Below, in pieces: positions 17,680 through 26,801 of a stretch of 34,591 nt of DNA. A program made the translations under genes and the position numbers. Origin of the DNA: Candidatus Kapaibacterium sp. (lineage in GTDB: Bacteria; Bacteroidota; Ignavibacteria; Kapaibacteriales; UBA4661); the NCBI GenBank assembly GCA_025363605.1, contig JANYDO010000190.1, positions 1 to 34,591 on the forward strand, in the 5' to 3' direction. The notes beneath the pieces are model-generated. The model was not told where the DNA came from, ran no database searches, and saw only the letters and a program-made list of their open reading frames with translations. How positions within the stretch are numbered: the stretch's first letter is position 1; every line of letters begins with the position of its first letter.

Positions 17680-18786
17680 TCACAGGCGGGCTTTGGGCAA
17701 GGTAAAGGAGAAGGTCGAACCATGATTTTTCACGCTTTCGACTCGCAGATCACCCCTGTTTTTTTCGGCAAGCTCGCGGCAGAAAAGAACACCAAGCCCA
17801 GTGCCTTTTTCGCCGAATGTGCCGAGCGTCGTAAATTCGTTCTCTGGCTCCAGAAGGCGCACAATATCTTCCTCGCTAATACCGATACCGGTATCTTCGA
17901 CCGAAATACGCACCATTTCGCCTTCGTCGTTGCTACTGACGGTAACTTTACCGCCAAGGGGCGTGAATTTTACTGCGTTGTAGAGCAAATTGCGCAAAAT
18001 AGCCTCTGTCATGCGTTCATCGGCGAAGATTTTCGTTTCTTCGGGAACCGCATTGACAAGGGTGATTTTTTTATGGGAAGAATTTGCCGAGAGAAGCGAG
18101 ATAACACGCTGGGTATTGGGCTGCACATCGAAATTACGAGGCGTGGCAGACATACCGCCAATTTGCAAGCGCGACCATTCTAAGAACGAATCGAGCAAGC
18201 CGTAGGTGGACTGGACGGTTTCGTTCATCAGTTGAAGCGTTTCATCAAATTCTTCCGGCGACATATCGGTATATTTCGCCGACATAAGTTCTGCAAGCCC
18301 GATGACACCGGTGAATGCACTTTTAAGATCGTGCGTCATCAGCGCAAGAAACTTATCACGCGTGAGCGAAACATTCGCAAGCGGGGAAAGTTTTTCCGAC
18401 ATCACGCGACGGGTCATTTCGTGTCTGTCCAGTCGGGCTTGGATAGCTTTAATCAGATCTTCGGTGCTAAAGGGCTTCCATAAGTAATCGTCCGCACCAA
18501 GATTCATTCCCTGACGAATATCGTGTTTTTCGGCTTTTGCCGACAAAAAGAGAAACGGAATATCGGCTGTTTTGGGGTCGTTTCGCAAGGTACTAAGCAC
18601 ACCGTAGCCATCCATTTCCGGCATCATAATATCACATATCACGAGGCTGGGGTGAGCATCATGTGCCATTTGCACTCCTTCAAGCCCGTTGGAAGCCATG
18701 AAGGTTTTATAGCCTTCCAACTTCAATACGAGGTTGATTTGTGTGCGAATGTGCTTGTTGTCATCAATAATTAGGATGCTCGTCAT
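17680..18786 (-). CDS. REC-histidine kinase hybrid (N-terminal receiver, C-terminal HisKA/HATPase)
   Basis: SILIIDDNKHIRTQ...LVICDIMMPEMDGYG...FLSAKAEKHDIRQGMNLGADDYLWKPF, then MTHDLKSAFTGVIGLAEL, NLLYNAVKFTPLGG, DTGIGISEED, GTGLGVLFCRELAEKN. Confidence 0.95.
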   Translation of the reverse strand: MTSILIIDDNKHIRTQINLVLKLEGYKTFMASNGLEGVQMAHDAHPSLVICDIMMPEMDGYGVLSTLRNDPKTADIPFLFLSAKAEKHDIRQGMNLGADDYLWKPFSTEDLIKAIQARLDRHEMTRRVMSEKLSPLANVSLTRDKFLALMTHDLKSAFTGVIGLAELMSAKYTDMSPEEFDETLQLMNETVQSTYGLLDSFLEWSRLQIGGMSATPRNFDVQPNTQRVISLLSANSSHKKITLVNAVPEETKIFADERMTEAILRNLLYNAVKFTPLGGKVTVSSNDEGEMVRISVEDTGIGISEEDIVRLLEPENEFTTLGTFGEKGTGLGVLFCRELAEKNRGDLRVESVKNHGSTFSFTLPKARL

Positions 18787-18812
18787 AGTGAGTTCTTTAG
18801 TATCTGCGATTC

Positions 18813-20375
18813 TTAAATGGTGGATTCCAGCTTTACGGCTTCTTTTTCAATCGGTTCAAGCCGATTGGCAATTCGTGCTAATTTCGCAAGCATTGTGATA
18901 TGCCACTCCCCAAGCTGGTTTAGAAGTAGGCGATAACCCCAGTTACCATCGGCTTTGCCGGGAAAATTCATGCGAGACTCTGTGCCAAGTGTGAGAATGT
19001 CTTGCAAAGGAATAATGGCGTACAGTGCTGTGGAAAGATATGCCGCACGAATCATTTCCCAAACAACTTCCTGCTCACTGGAAGCACGCAGATACTCAAG
19101 AGCATTGCGTTTGCGGTCGTCGCTGCAAGAGCGGAACCAGCCGAGCGTAGTGTCGTTGTCGTGCGTACCGGTATAGACTACGCAGTCCGTCTCGTAGTTG
19201 TGCGGCAGAAAGCCGTCGGTCGGGTCGCCGCCTTCATAGCCGAATTGCAGAATTTTCATCCCCGGCATACCAAATTCCTTACGCAGCGCCGTTACTTCCG
19301 GCGTTATCAAGCCTAAATCTTCTGCAATCACGGGCAAATCACCGAATCGTTTTTTCATTGCTTTGAAGAGCTTTTGTCCCGGAGCAAGTACCCACTTTCC
19401 TTTCATCGCGGTCGCTTCGCCAAAAGGAACTTCCCAGAATGCCTCGAAGCCTCGAAAATGGTCAACGCGGACAATATCATAAAGTTCTAAGCATTTCTGG
19501 AAACGGTCGCCCCACCATGTAAAATTATCTTTTTCCATTTGTGTCCAGTTGTAATGCGGATTGCCCCAGAGCTGCCCCGTAGCGGAGAAGTAATCCGGCG
19601 GCACTCCGGCAACGTGCGTCGGCAAGGCATTGTCGTCTAATCGAAATACTTCTTTTTTCGACCACACATCAGCAGAGTCGTATGCCACAAAAATCGGAAT
19701 ATCGCCGACCAGTGCTACGCCTTTTGTACTTGCATATTTTCGTAAGGTTTGCCATTGCGTCGCAAATTCATATTGCAAAAAGGTATGCAGTTCGATGAGG
19801 TGAGCATATTTTTTACGAGCAGCGTCCATTGCTTTTTTCTCACGGAGGCGGTCTGCTTGTTCCCATTTATCCCACGGTTGACCACCGTATTTACCGTCTT
19901 TGAGTGCAACAAAAAGCGCAAAATCCGGCAGCCATGAATCATTATTTTTACAGAATGTAGCAAAGTCAGTAGCGTCTTTTTTAGTCGGCTTTGCACTAAA
20001 ATGAACAAAGGCTTTTTCAAGCAAGCCCATTTTGAAAGGAATAACGGTACCAAAATCTACGTGAGTATCGGGAAATTCGGGTACATGAGTCAAGTCATTG
20101 TCCGTTAAATACCCCCGCTCTTTCAGCATATCGGGGCTAATGAGCAAGTGATTACCCGCCATTGCCGAGTAGGAATAATACGGACTGTTGCCATAGCCGG
20201 TTGGCGTGAGAGGAAGCACTTGCCAGAGGCGCTGCTGCGCGGTGGCGAGAAAATCCACAAATTGGAACGAGGATTTGCCCATATCACCAATACCAAAACG
20301 GCAAGGAAGCGAGGTAATATGTGCCAGCACACCCGCCGAGCGCGAAAAAAGGCGTTGATACGTAGAGAAAGCCAT
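18813..20375 (-). CDS. malQ: 4-alpha-glucanotransferase
   Basis: RSAGVLAHITSLPCRFGIGDMG...WQVLPLTPTGYGNSPYYSYSAMAGNHLLIS...VALVGDIPIFVAYDSADVW...VRVDHFRGFEAFWEVP...VIAEDLGLITPEV...YTGTHDNDTTLGW. Confidence 0.97.
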   Translation of the reverse strand: MAFSTYQRLFSRSAGVLAHITSLPCRFGIGDMGKSSFQFVDFLATAQQRLWQVLPLTPTGYGNSPYYSYSAMAGNHLLISPDMLKERGYLTDNDLTHVPEFPDTHVDFGTVIPFKMGLLEKAFVHFSAKPTKKDATDFATFCKNNDSWLPDFALFVALKDGKYGGQPWDKWEQADRLREKKAMDAARKKYAHLIELHTFLQYEFATQWQTLRKYASTKGVALVGDIPIFVAYDSADVWSKKEVFRLDDNALPTHVAGVPPDYFSATGQLWGNPHYNWTQMEKDNFTWWGDRFQKCLELYDIVRVDHFRGFEAFWEVPFGEATAMKGKWVLAPGQKLFKAMKKRFGDLPVIAEDLGLITPEVTALRKEFGMPGMKILQFGYEGGDPTDGFLPHNYETDCVVYTGTHDNDTTLGWFRSCSDDRKRNALEYLRASSEQEVVWEMIRAAYLSTALYAIIPLQDILTLGTESRMNFPGKADGNWGYRLLLNQLGEWHITMLAKLARIANRLEPIEKEAVKLESTI

Positions 20376-20581
20376 AATGCTCAGAAAATAGAAAATGACA
20401 AAGAAAATAGACGGGTAATGAGCAAAAGACCGCAAAAACAACCGAGAACATCTGCCCACAAACGTTGTGAAAACGTCGTAATCTAGGGAAATTCGTTCAA
20501 TCACACAAGCGATTTATACATAGCCAATAGGCAATCGAATGAAAAAGATTGTACCGGCTACGAACAATTTCCGTAGAACGT

Positions 20582-23500
20582 TTAGCGTACAATAACTATT
20601 TGCCGTACAGACCGCTTCGTGCCTGCCTGCACAACACAGAAATATACGCCCGCCTCCAGCCCTTGAGTTCCCACAATCACGTCCGTTTCGCCCGCTTGCA
20701 ATGCACCTTCATAAACACTCATGCGCTCTATGCCGTCTGCTGTGTAGAGTTTGATGCTAATATCCACTTCTTCGCTGACCATGACGCGCACCGTTGCTGC
20801 TTCCGATGCAGGTTGGGGACGGGTGTTCACAATAGCAAGCACCGTCGGCGTAGAAATGGTGCGTAAACGAATTTGCACATCACAGCGTGAATCTATTATC
20901 CGCACCGGCGCAATACCCGTTCCACGCAGGATAAGTGTATCGCCGAGACAATTCCCACCGATAATGAGGGTGTCGCGGTAGTCTTGGGCTTCTATGGGCG
21001 CAAAGCAGACACTGATGCGACTCGTCGCACCGGGAGCAATAGTGAAAGGAAGTTGCGAAACAGGTATGGAAAAAATTTGGTTACGCTGTGGCGCAAGCGC
21101 GAAGCGGGTAAGCGGTGTCTGCCCGACGTTACGGTATTGCAACGTGATGCAGTTCGTTGTTCCGCCAATCGTCGTTTCGTTGAAATTTCCCGATGTGGTG
21201 CGGTCACCGACCAATTCTACCGTGAAGCCGGGGATTATATCGCGCAATGTCAGCACATTCCCCGACGAATCGCGCACTTGTAGCGTATAAAGAGCATCCC
21301 GTCTGGGATTGGTAACGGTGATAATACTTCGCGTTCGCACACCGCCTATGCTATCAGTGCGAAGTGTACAGTTCACCAGCGTTTCTGCGACAACAGACGC
21401 AATTCCTGATGAAAACACACCATCTTCAAGGAAATCAAACGCAATGCGCTGTCCGCAAGCGTCGGGCTGTTGCTGAGAAACGGGCGCAGAGCGGTCAGTC
21501 TGCGATTCAAAACTAACAATAGATACCGCCCGGCTTGCACACGTGCTTCCTACACGAAGGGTGTCCGTAAAAATACCGTCTTGGAAAGCGTGATAACTCA
21601 CCGTGAGTGTGTCGCTTGCTCCGGCTGCAATGACAATGGGGAGCGTCGTGCCCACAATTTGCAATCCGACAGCCCCCTGCACAAATCGAAGTGTCGAAAT
21701 AGTTTGCGCTGTCGAGCCGTAGTTCGTCAGAACAATTGGAAACGCTCGTGTTCTGCCGGTTGGTATTTGGAACCGCAGAGTGGGAGCGTTTCCGACAGCA
21801 CCTTGTCCTGCCAAGCCAATGGTAAAGCCATAGACCGGCACGTTACGCCGAGTGACGAAACCCACCGAATCTCGCGCTTCCACGCTAAAACCGCCATCGG
21901 CGTATGGATTAATCAGGTCGGCACGGAATCGCACCGAATCGGCATAGCGTATAAATGGCTCGACCATAAGGCGCACGTTCGCAAGTGTCGTCGGAGCAAG
22001 CCTTACGCTGTCAATGCGCGAGTCAGTGACAAGGGTATCAAGCACAACGCCGCTCACGCCCGAACATTCGGGTCGCAGTACGATTTGCGGCGGGTCGCGG
22101 TCAGGTGCAATCACGCGCAGTTTCCCGCCTCCGATGTAGCCGTAAGAATTTGCCTGTCCGTAGCCATAGACATAAATGCCAAAGCCGGAATCCGCACGTG
22201 CCGTGTGTACGCCTGCATTTACACGAAAATTGCCATAGACATATCCTGAATTAGCAATAGGACGGAAGACTTGTGGGAGAGACTGACCATCGAAGAGCAG
22301 CGAATTTACGCCGTTGGAATGAATGACAATCGTGACATAATGCTCGGTAAACGATTCGTTTCCCGCCGCTCCAACATCGCGGACACGGACATTGATAAAT
22401 CGGTAACTCTTGTCGTATTGCTCGACTGTCGGAATGACCATCATAAAAGGGTCGCCGACCTGCGCCCCTACGCCTCCGCCGATGCCACTCGGCGTTGCCG
22501 TCTTTTTGAATTGTGCCACCAGAACTTGCTCGTTTGCCGTTATCCAGCCATCTTGCGGTAGAGGTGCTTCGTAGAACTGTCCTGCATTGAGTGTGACAAG
22601 CGGCTGCCCGTTCAGCAAAACGCGCGTGTTGTCGTAGGCGGCAAGCACTCTATAAATATCGCTTCCGGCTATTGCTTGAATCGTTGGCTGTGCGTGGTTC
22701 ACAAGAAATACGCTTTTGCCCCATGTTTCCACAGGCGGTATCTGTTCTACAAGGTGGTCGCGCGAACTGAGAGACGATTTGAACTGAATGGGCAATAATG
22801 CTCGTTGGTGACTACCGAAGACTGCTACAGGCTTTGTGGCTTTGACGCGCGAACCAGTCAAGTCGCCACGACCATTATCAAGCCGCGTATCTGCCTGCAA
22901 AAGATAGCTTTCGCCACGCTGAAGACGAATAGTTTGTGTCGTGGTGGATTGGCTGGGAAAGGTTGGTGTTGTGCGCGTGATGGTAACATCGGTGTTGTCT
23001 GCTACCGCTACCACAGCAAATTGCGACGGCGTATCGTTGCCAACGGTATTGTTAAAAAATGGCAAGCCTGAGCCATCGCTGGTATAGGACATCACCACAT
23101 AGTCGCGTCCAAGTGCTGGCACGGGCAGCACCAAATGTGCATCGCTGGTGAAGCGTGCTTGATTCAGCGCATAGACCGTCACTTCGTCATTTGCTTCGAT
23201 GCGAAAATACTGCGGGGCGACTTTCTCGCTCTGCACAGCCGGATTCAAACTTCCATTGCTGTTAAAGCCTTCCAATTCAAGGTCGCCGTAATTGATGGAA
23301 AAGGTGTAAATTTGCGTGGGGTCGGGTAAGGAGAAGCCGCGCACCGTCTCGCGTCCGAAGCGGTTACGATAGGTGATGCGCCCGCTCGTGGCTTTGTCGC
23401 AAGTGACAAAAATAAATAGCGAATCGCGCGTATTCGACGTGTCGCGCCCTTCTTCATGAAAATTCGGCAAAAAAACCATGTAGAAATCTTTACCCCGACT

Positions 23501-23617
23501 GGAGCGCGTCGTGTCGTTACGTGACAAAGGGGTTTGCGCAAGCGTTTCGGTGCCGAGAGAGAGCAAGCCAAAGAGGATAACAAAAAGGAGTCGTGACAAT
23601 GTGATTCGTTGCGGCAT
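20582..23617 (-). CDS. Secreted protein with an IgGFc-binding-protein-like N-terminal domain and C-terminal T9SS-type sorting domain
   Basis: Signal peptide-like start; SSRGKDFYMVFLPNFHEE...GVHTARADSGFGIYVYGYGQANSYGYIGG; C-terminal VDISIKLYTADGIERMSVYEGALQAGETDVIVGTQGLEAGVYFCVVQAGTKRSVRQIVIVR. Confidence 0.8.
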   Translation of the reverse strand: MPQRITLSRLLFVILFGLLSLGTETLAQTPLSRNDTTRSSRGKDFYMVFLPNFHEEGRDTSNTRDSLFIFVTCDKATSGRITYRNRFGRETVRGFSLPDPTQIYTFSINYGDLELEGFNSNGSLNPAVQSEKVAPQYFRIEANDEVTVYALNQARFTSDAHLVLPVPALGRDYVVMSYTSDGSGLPFFNNTVGNDTPSQFAVVAVADNTDVTITRTTPTFPSQSTTTQTIRLQRGESYLLQADTRLDNGRGDLTGSRVKATKPVAVFGSHQRALLPIQFKSSLSSRDHLVEQIPPVETWGKSVFLVNHAQPTIQAIAGSDIYRVLAAYDNTRVLLNGQPLVTLNAGQFYEAPLPQDGWITANEQVLVAQFKKTATPSGIGGGVGAQVGDPFMMVIPTVEQYDKSYRFINVRVRDVGAAGNESFTEHYVTIVIHSNGVNSLLFDGQSLPQVFRPIANSGYVYGNFRVNAGVHTARADSGFGIYVYGYGQANSYGYIGGGKLRVIAPDRDPPQIVLRPECSGVSGVVLDTLVTDSRIDSVRLAPTTLANVRLMVEPFIRYADSVRFRADLINPYADGGFSVEARDSVGFVTRRNVPVYGFTIGLAGQGAVGNAPTLRFQIPTGRTRAFPIVLTNYGSTAQTISTLRFVQGAVGLQIVGTTLPIVIAAGASDTLTVSYHAFQDGIFTDTLRVGSTCASRAVSIVSFESQTDRSAPVSQQQPDACGQRIAFDFLEDGVFSSGIASVVAETLVNCTLRTDSIGGVRTRSIITVTNPRRDALYTLQVRDSSGNVLTLRDIIPGFTVELVGDRTTSGNFNETTIGGTTNCITLQYRNVGQTPLTRFALAPQRNQIFSIPVSQLPFTIAPGATSRISVCFAPIEAQDYRDTLIIGGNCLGDTLILRGTGIAPVRIIDSRCDVQIRLRTISTPTVLAIVNTRPQPASEAATVRVMVSEEVDISIKLYTADGIERMSVYEGALQAGETDVIVGTQGLEAGVYFCVVQAGTKRSVRQIVIVR

Positions 23618-23930
23618 GACGGTGTGTGGTTTTTGCGACAAATAGAGAACACAGGCGCTTCATAATGCGTTTGTTTAGAAGCAATTACATTTCGCCTAAG
23701 CAAAAGAATGATACAGTAGCAAGAAGGTTACAGGTACGGCGGTAAAATACAAAAAAGAATTGCCGCACCCGCGTGGAAGTGTGAAAAAAGTATGCTTAAC
23801 ACTCTTTAACACTTCCTTTGCCCAAAGTCCCTGTTTTTTCCGTAACTTTGCAATGCAATAAAGCGTCTAATCAGTGTTATCAAGCACGATAGTATTTTTT
23901 ATTTCTCTCTCCATTTCCCCCACAACACCC

Positions 23931-25535
23931 ATGAATAAACGACTCTGGCTCACTGCCGCAGCATTTCTGGTGCTAGGCGTTGCAGGCGGCGCACTCTTGC
24001 AGCCCGCTACCTCGCAAGATGAATGGTCTTTGCAGGCATATAAATTTAACGATGTCTTGCAGTATATTTCGCAATACCATGTTGACAAAAATGATCCCGT
24101 CAAAGTCGGCGAAAGCGCCATTCGAGGCGCATTAGACCAACTTAATGACCCCTACGCTGATTATCTGCCCGCCAAACAAAAAGAAAATTTTGATGATGCT
24201 TTTCGCGGTAACTATTTCGGTATCGGGATTCGCTTTGGCATCCTGAAAGACACACTCACCGTCATTACGCCACTTTTTGACGGTCCAAGCGAAAAAGTAG
24301 GACTGCTTTGCGGTGATAAAATTGTCAAAATCAACGGTGAAAATGCTGTCGGCATTAAGCAAGACAGCGTTCCGCGCAAGCTGAAAGGTCCGCTCGGCAC
24401 GAAAGTCATCGTTACGGTGAAGCGTATCGGTTCGGATAAACTCACCGATATTGAGATTACCCGCAGTCAAATCAATACCCCGGCACTTGTGGCGTGCTAC
24501 ATGATGGACAAAGAAACTGGTTATATCTTCATTGACCGCTTTGCCGCTACGACGACGCAAGACGTAGTGGAAGGCGTAAAAAGTCTTAAAAAGCAAGGTA
24601 TGAAGCGCCTTGTGCTGGATTTACGCAATAATCCGGGTGGCTATCTCGACCAAGCATGGCGCTTGGCGGATGAATTTATCAAAGCCGGTAGCACGCTTGT
24701 TTACACCAAAGACCGTAACGAACAAATCCGCGAGTCCTATCCGTCCACGGCGGCAGGAAATCTCGAAGATATTCCGCTTGTGGTACTGGTCAATGGCGGT
24801 TCGGCATCGGCAAGCGAGATTGTGTCCGGTGCAATTCAAGACCTTGACCGCGGTATTGTCGTCGGCGAAACGACCTTCGGCAAAGGCTTGGTGCAGCAAT
24901 TCTACCCGCTTCGTGATGGCTCTTCCATAAAGCTGACGACGGCAAAATACTATACGCCGTCGGGTCGCCTCATTCAACGCGCCTTTAAGGACAAAAAATC
25001 GTACAATGCTCAAGACGGACGCATTGACCTCCAAGAAGGGGCAAACTTTGAGCACGCCCGCGAAAATGCCGATTCCTCACGTCCGAGCTTCAAAACGGCA
25101 AATGGCCGTAAAGTGGTCGGCGGTGGCGGTATTGTGCCGGATTACGTCGTCAAAAGCGATACTGTCGGCAAGCTCTATCAATCACTCGCACGTGGTGGTG
25201 TGTTCCCTGAAGTAACGCAGGAATATATCTTGAAGTACGGCAACGACATTCGCAAAAAATACGGCAAAGACCTGAAAGCATTTTTGACCAACTATAAAGT
25301 AGATGACACGCTGCTGGCGATGTACAAAGAAACGGCGAAAGAGAAAAAAGTAGAATGGAACGCCGAGCAATGGGACAAGGAAGAAGCAATACTCCGCACG
25401 ACGATGAAGGGTATGGTTGCAAGTTTCATCTGGAATTGGCAAGACAGCTCCTTTATCATTGCCCTTATTCAAAGCAAGCAATTGGAGAAAGCGCTCACGC
25501 TCTTCCCCGAAGCCTCGAAAATGGCAAAGTTGTAG
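23931..25535 (+). CDS. S41-family C-terminal processing peptidase (CtpA-like)
   Basis: PDZ region; catalytic GGSASASEIVSGAIQDLDRGIVVGETTFGKGLVQ; LRNNPGGYLDQAWRLADEFI; start at MNKRLWLTA. Confidence 0.95.
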   Translation: MNKRLWLTAAAFLVLGVAGGALLQPATSQDEWSLQAYKFNDVLQYISQYHVDKNDPVKVGESAIRGALDQLNDPYADYLPAKQKENFDDAFRGNYFGIGIRFGILKDTLTVITPLFDGPSEKVGLLCGDKIVKINGENAVGIKQDSVPRKLKGPLGTKVIVTVKRIGSDKLTDIEITRSQINTPALVACYMMDKETGYIFIDRFAATTTQDVVEGVKSLKKQGMKRLVLDLRNNPGGYLDQAWRLADEFIKAGSTLVYTKDRNEQIRESYPSTAAGNLEDIPLVVLVNGGSASASEIVSGAIQDLDRGIVVGETTFGKGLVQQFYPLRDGSSIKLTTAKYYTPSGRLIQRAFKDKKSYNAQDGRIDLQEGANFEHARENADSSRPSFKTANGRKVVGGGGIVPDYVVKSDTVGKLYQSLARGGVFPEVTQEYILKYGNDIRKKYGKDLKAFLTNYKVDDTLLAMYKETAKEKKVEWNAEQWDKEEAILRTTMKGMVASFIWNWQDSSFIIALIQSKQLEKALTLFPEASKMAKL

Positions 25536-25731
25536 GAAAATGTCGAGTTCCGCATGAGATGGAAGTGTTCCATGCCGTGCGGGCGATTGCTAGGTGACAT
25601 CATCGGTTATGTCAAAGATACAATGAAAAAAAATTGCTGCGTATATCGCAAAAATTTACTATGTTTGTAGTCTTTCGCTAAAGTACCGCAAAAACAACTA
25701 TTCGTTTTTCACTGTTATTTCATAACGCACA

Positions 25732-25887
25732 ATGAAACGCACGTATCAACCCAGCAAGCTGCGCCGCCGCCGTGTACACGGTTTCCGCGCACGCATGGCG
25801 ACCAAAAACGGACGTAAAGTCCTCGCGGCACGCCGCGCCAAAGGACGGCACCGTCTCACCGTTAGCGATGAGCCGCGTAACGGTTAG
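25732..25887 (+). CDS. rpmH: 50S ribosomal protein L34 (not in the supplied ORF track)
   Basis: Translated by hand: [51 protein letters not shown], the canonical L34 sequence plus a short C-terminal extension. Confidence 0.97.
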   Translation: MKRTYQPSKLRRRRVHGFRARMATKNGRKVLAARRAKGRHRLTVSDEPRNG

Positions 25888-25933
25888 ACCGTTTTTGCTT
25901 CTTCCCCATCGCGGAACGATTGACTATTTCTTT

Positions 25934-25967
25934 TCAGGCGCATGAATACTCTTCTTGCGCCTGATTT
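25934..25967 (+). terminator. Hairpin in the rpmH-rnpA gap (terminator or attenuator candidate)
   Basis: TCAGGCGCA (25934-25942) / TGCGCCTGA (25956-25964), 9-bp perfect stem followed by a short T run. Confidence 0.5.
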
Positions 25968-26036
25968 GTGTTCGGCACACTCGTCTTGCATATTCAGCAG
26001 ACAATTCACTTTTCTTAGGTATCATTATCTTTTCCA

Positions 26037-26543
26037 ATGGCAACACAGAACGTCCGCATTGCACCGCTGAAGGGACATGGTACATTCGATGTGGTCTTTG
26101 AGCATGGGGCGCGGTTTGCCTATCGCGGCGTGACGGGATTTATTCTTTTTCGTCACACTCTTGCTGCGTTGGAAAAATCCTCCGTGCCTGATATGGCAAA
26201 ATTTGCCGTGATTCCGACGGATACTGTGCTTGTGGGCGTAGGAGCAAAGCGACGTACACGCCCGGCTGCCATGCGTAACCGCGTGAAGCGGATTCTTCGT
26301 GCTGCCGTGCAAAATGCGCTCTGGAACGTTCAGTCCATGCCGTTCTATGCTGAAAATGAACCATTCCCGATTGCTGCGATTGTGCTGATTTGCAACATCA
26401 TTCCCGACAAGCCGTCTCTATTACATCTGGTGGAAATTCAACCGCTTGTCGAGCGCATTTTTCAAAATGCCGAGCGGTACTATCGTTCCAAACTTCATCA
26501 TCATCAGACACATTCCACAATCGAACCGCAGGCAGCGCTATGA
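26037..26543 (+). CDS. rnpA: Ribonuclease P protein component
   Basis: [25 protein letters not shown] motif; position between rpmH and yidD. Confidence 0.88.
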   Translation: MATQNVRIAPLKGHGTFDVVFEHGARFAYRGVTGFILFRHTLAALEKSSVPDMAKFAVIPTDTVLVGVGAKRRTRPAAMRNRVKRILRAAVQNALWNVQSMPFYAENEPFPIAAIVLICNIIPDKPSLLHLVEIQPLVERIFQNAERYYRSKLHHHQTHSTIEPQAAL

Positions 26544-26749
26544 AATGGCTTGTTCTCTTGTTCTTACGATTCTACAAACGTATTATTTCGCCGATGCTTC
26601 CCGGGGCGTGTCGGTTCTATCCGACTTGCTCAGTTTATGCTATTGAAGCGGTAGAAAAGTACGGTGCTTTGCGTGGCAGTTGGCTTGCCGTCAAGCGTAT
26701 CGGCAAATGTCATCCTTTTCATCCGGGTGGCGTGGATTTTGTTCCCTAA
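26540..26749 (+). CDS. yidD: Membrane protein insertion efficiency factor YidD
   Basis: [73 protein letters not shown] overlap with the rnpA stop. The ORF track uses a longer start at 26390. Confidence 0.97.
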   Translation: MKWLVLLFLRFYKRIISPMLPGACRFYPTCSVYAIEAVEKYGALRGSWLAVKRIGKCHPFHPGGVDFVP

Positions 26750-26801
26750 TTTTTGAAATATTTAACTCGTAATTCGTACTTCCTCATTCGTAATTAAAAC
26801 T

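Noticed and set aside
17581-18183. 200-aa plus-strand ORF antisense to the histidine kinase
   Set aside because: Shadow ORF; kinase motifs on the minus strand are decisive.
21470-22249. 259-aa plus-strand ORF inside the IgGFc-binding-like gene
   Set aside because: Antisense shadow ORF with Cys/His/Arg-rich composition and no domain.
25550-25582. Hairpin downstream of ctpA (CCGCA-tgaga-TGGAA-gtg-TTCCA-tgccg-TGCGG) considered as a small RNA such as SRP RNA
   Set aside because: No SRP RNA core motif and no T-run; pairing is short and could be chance.
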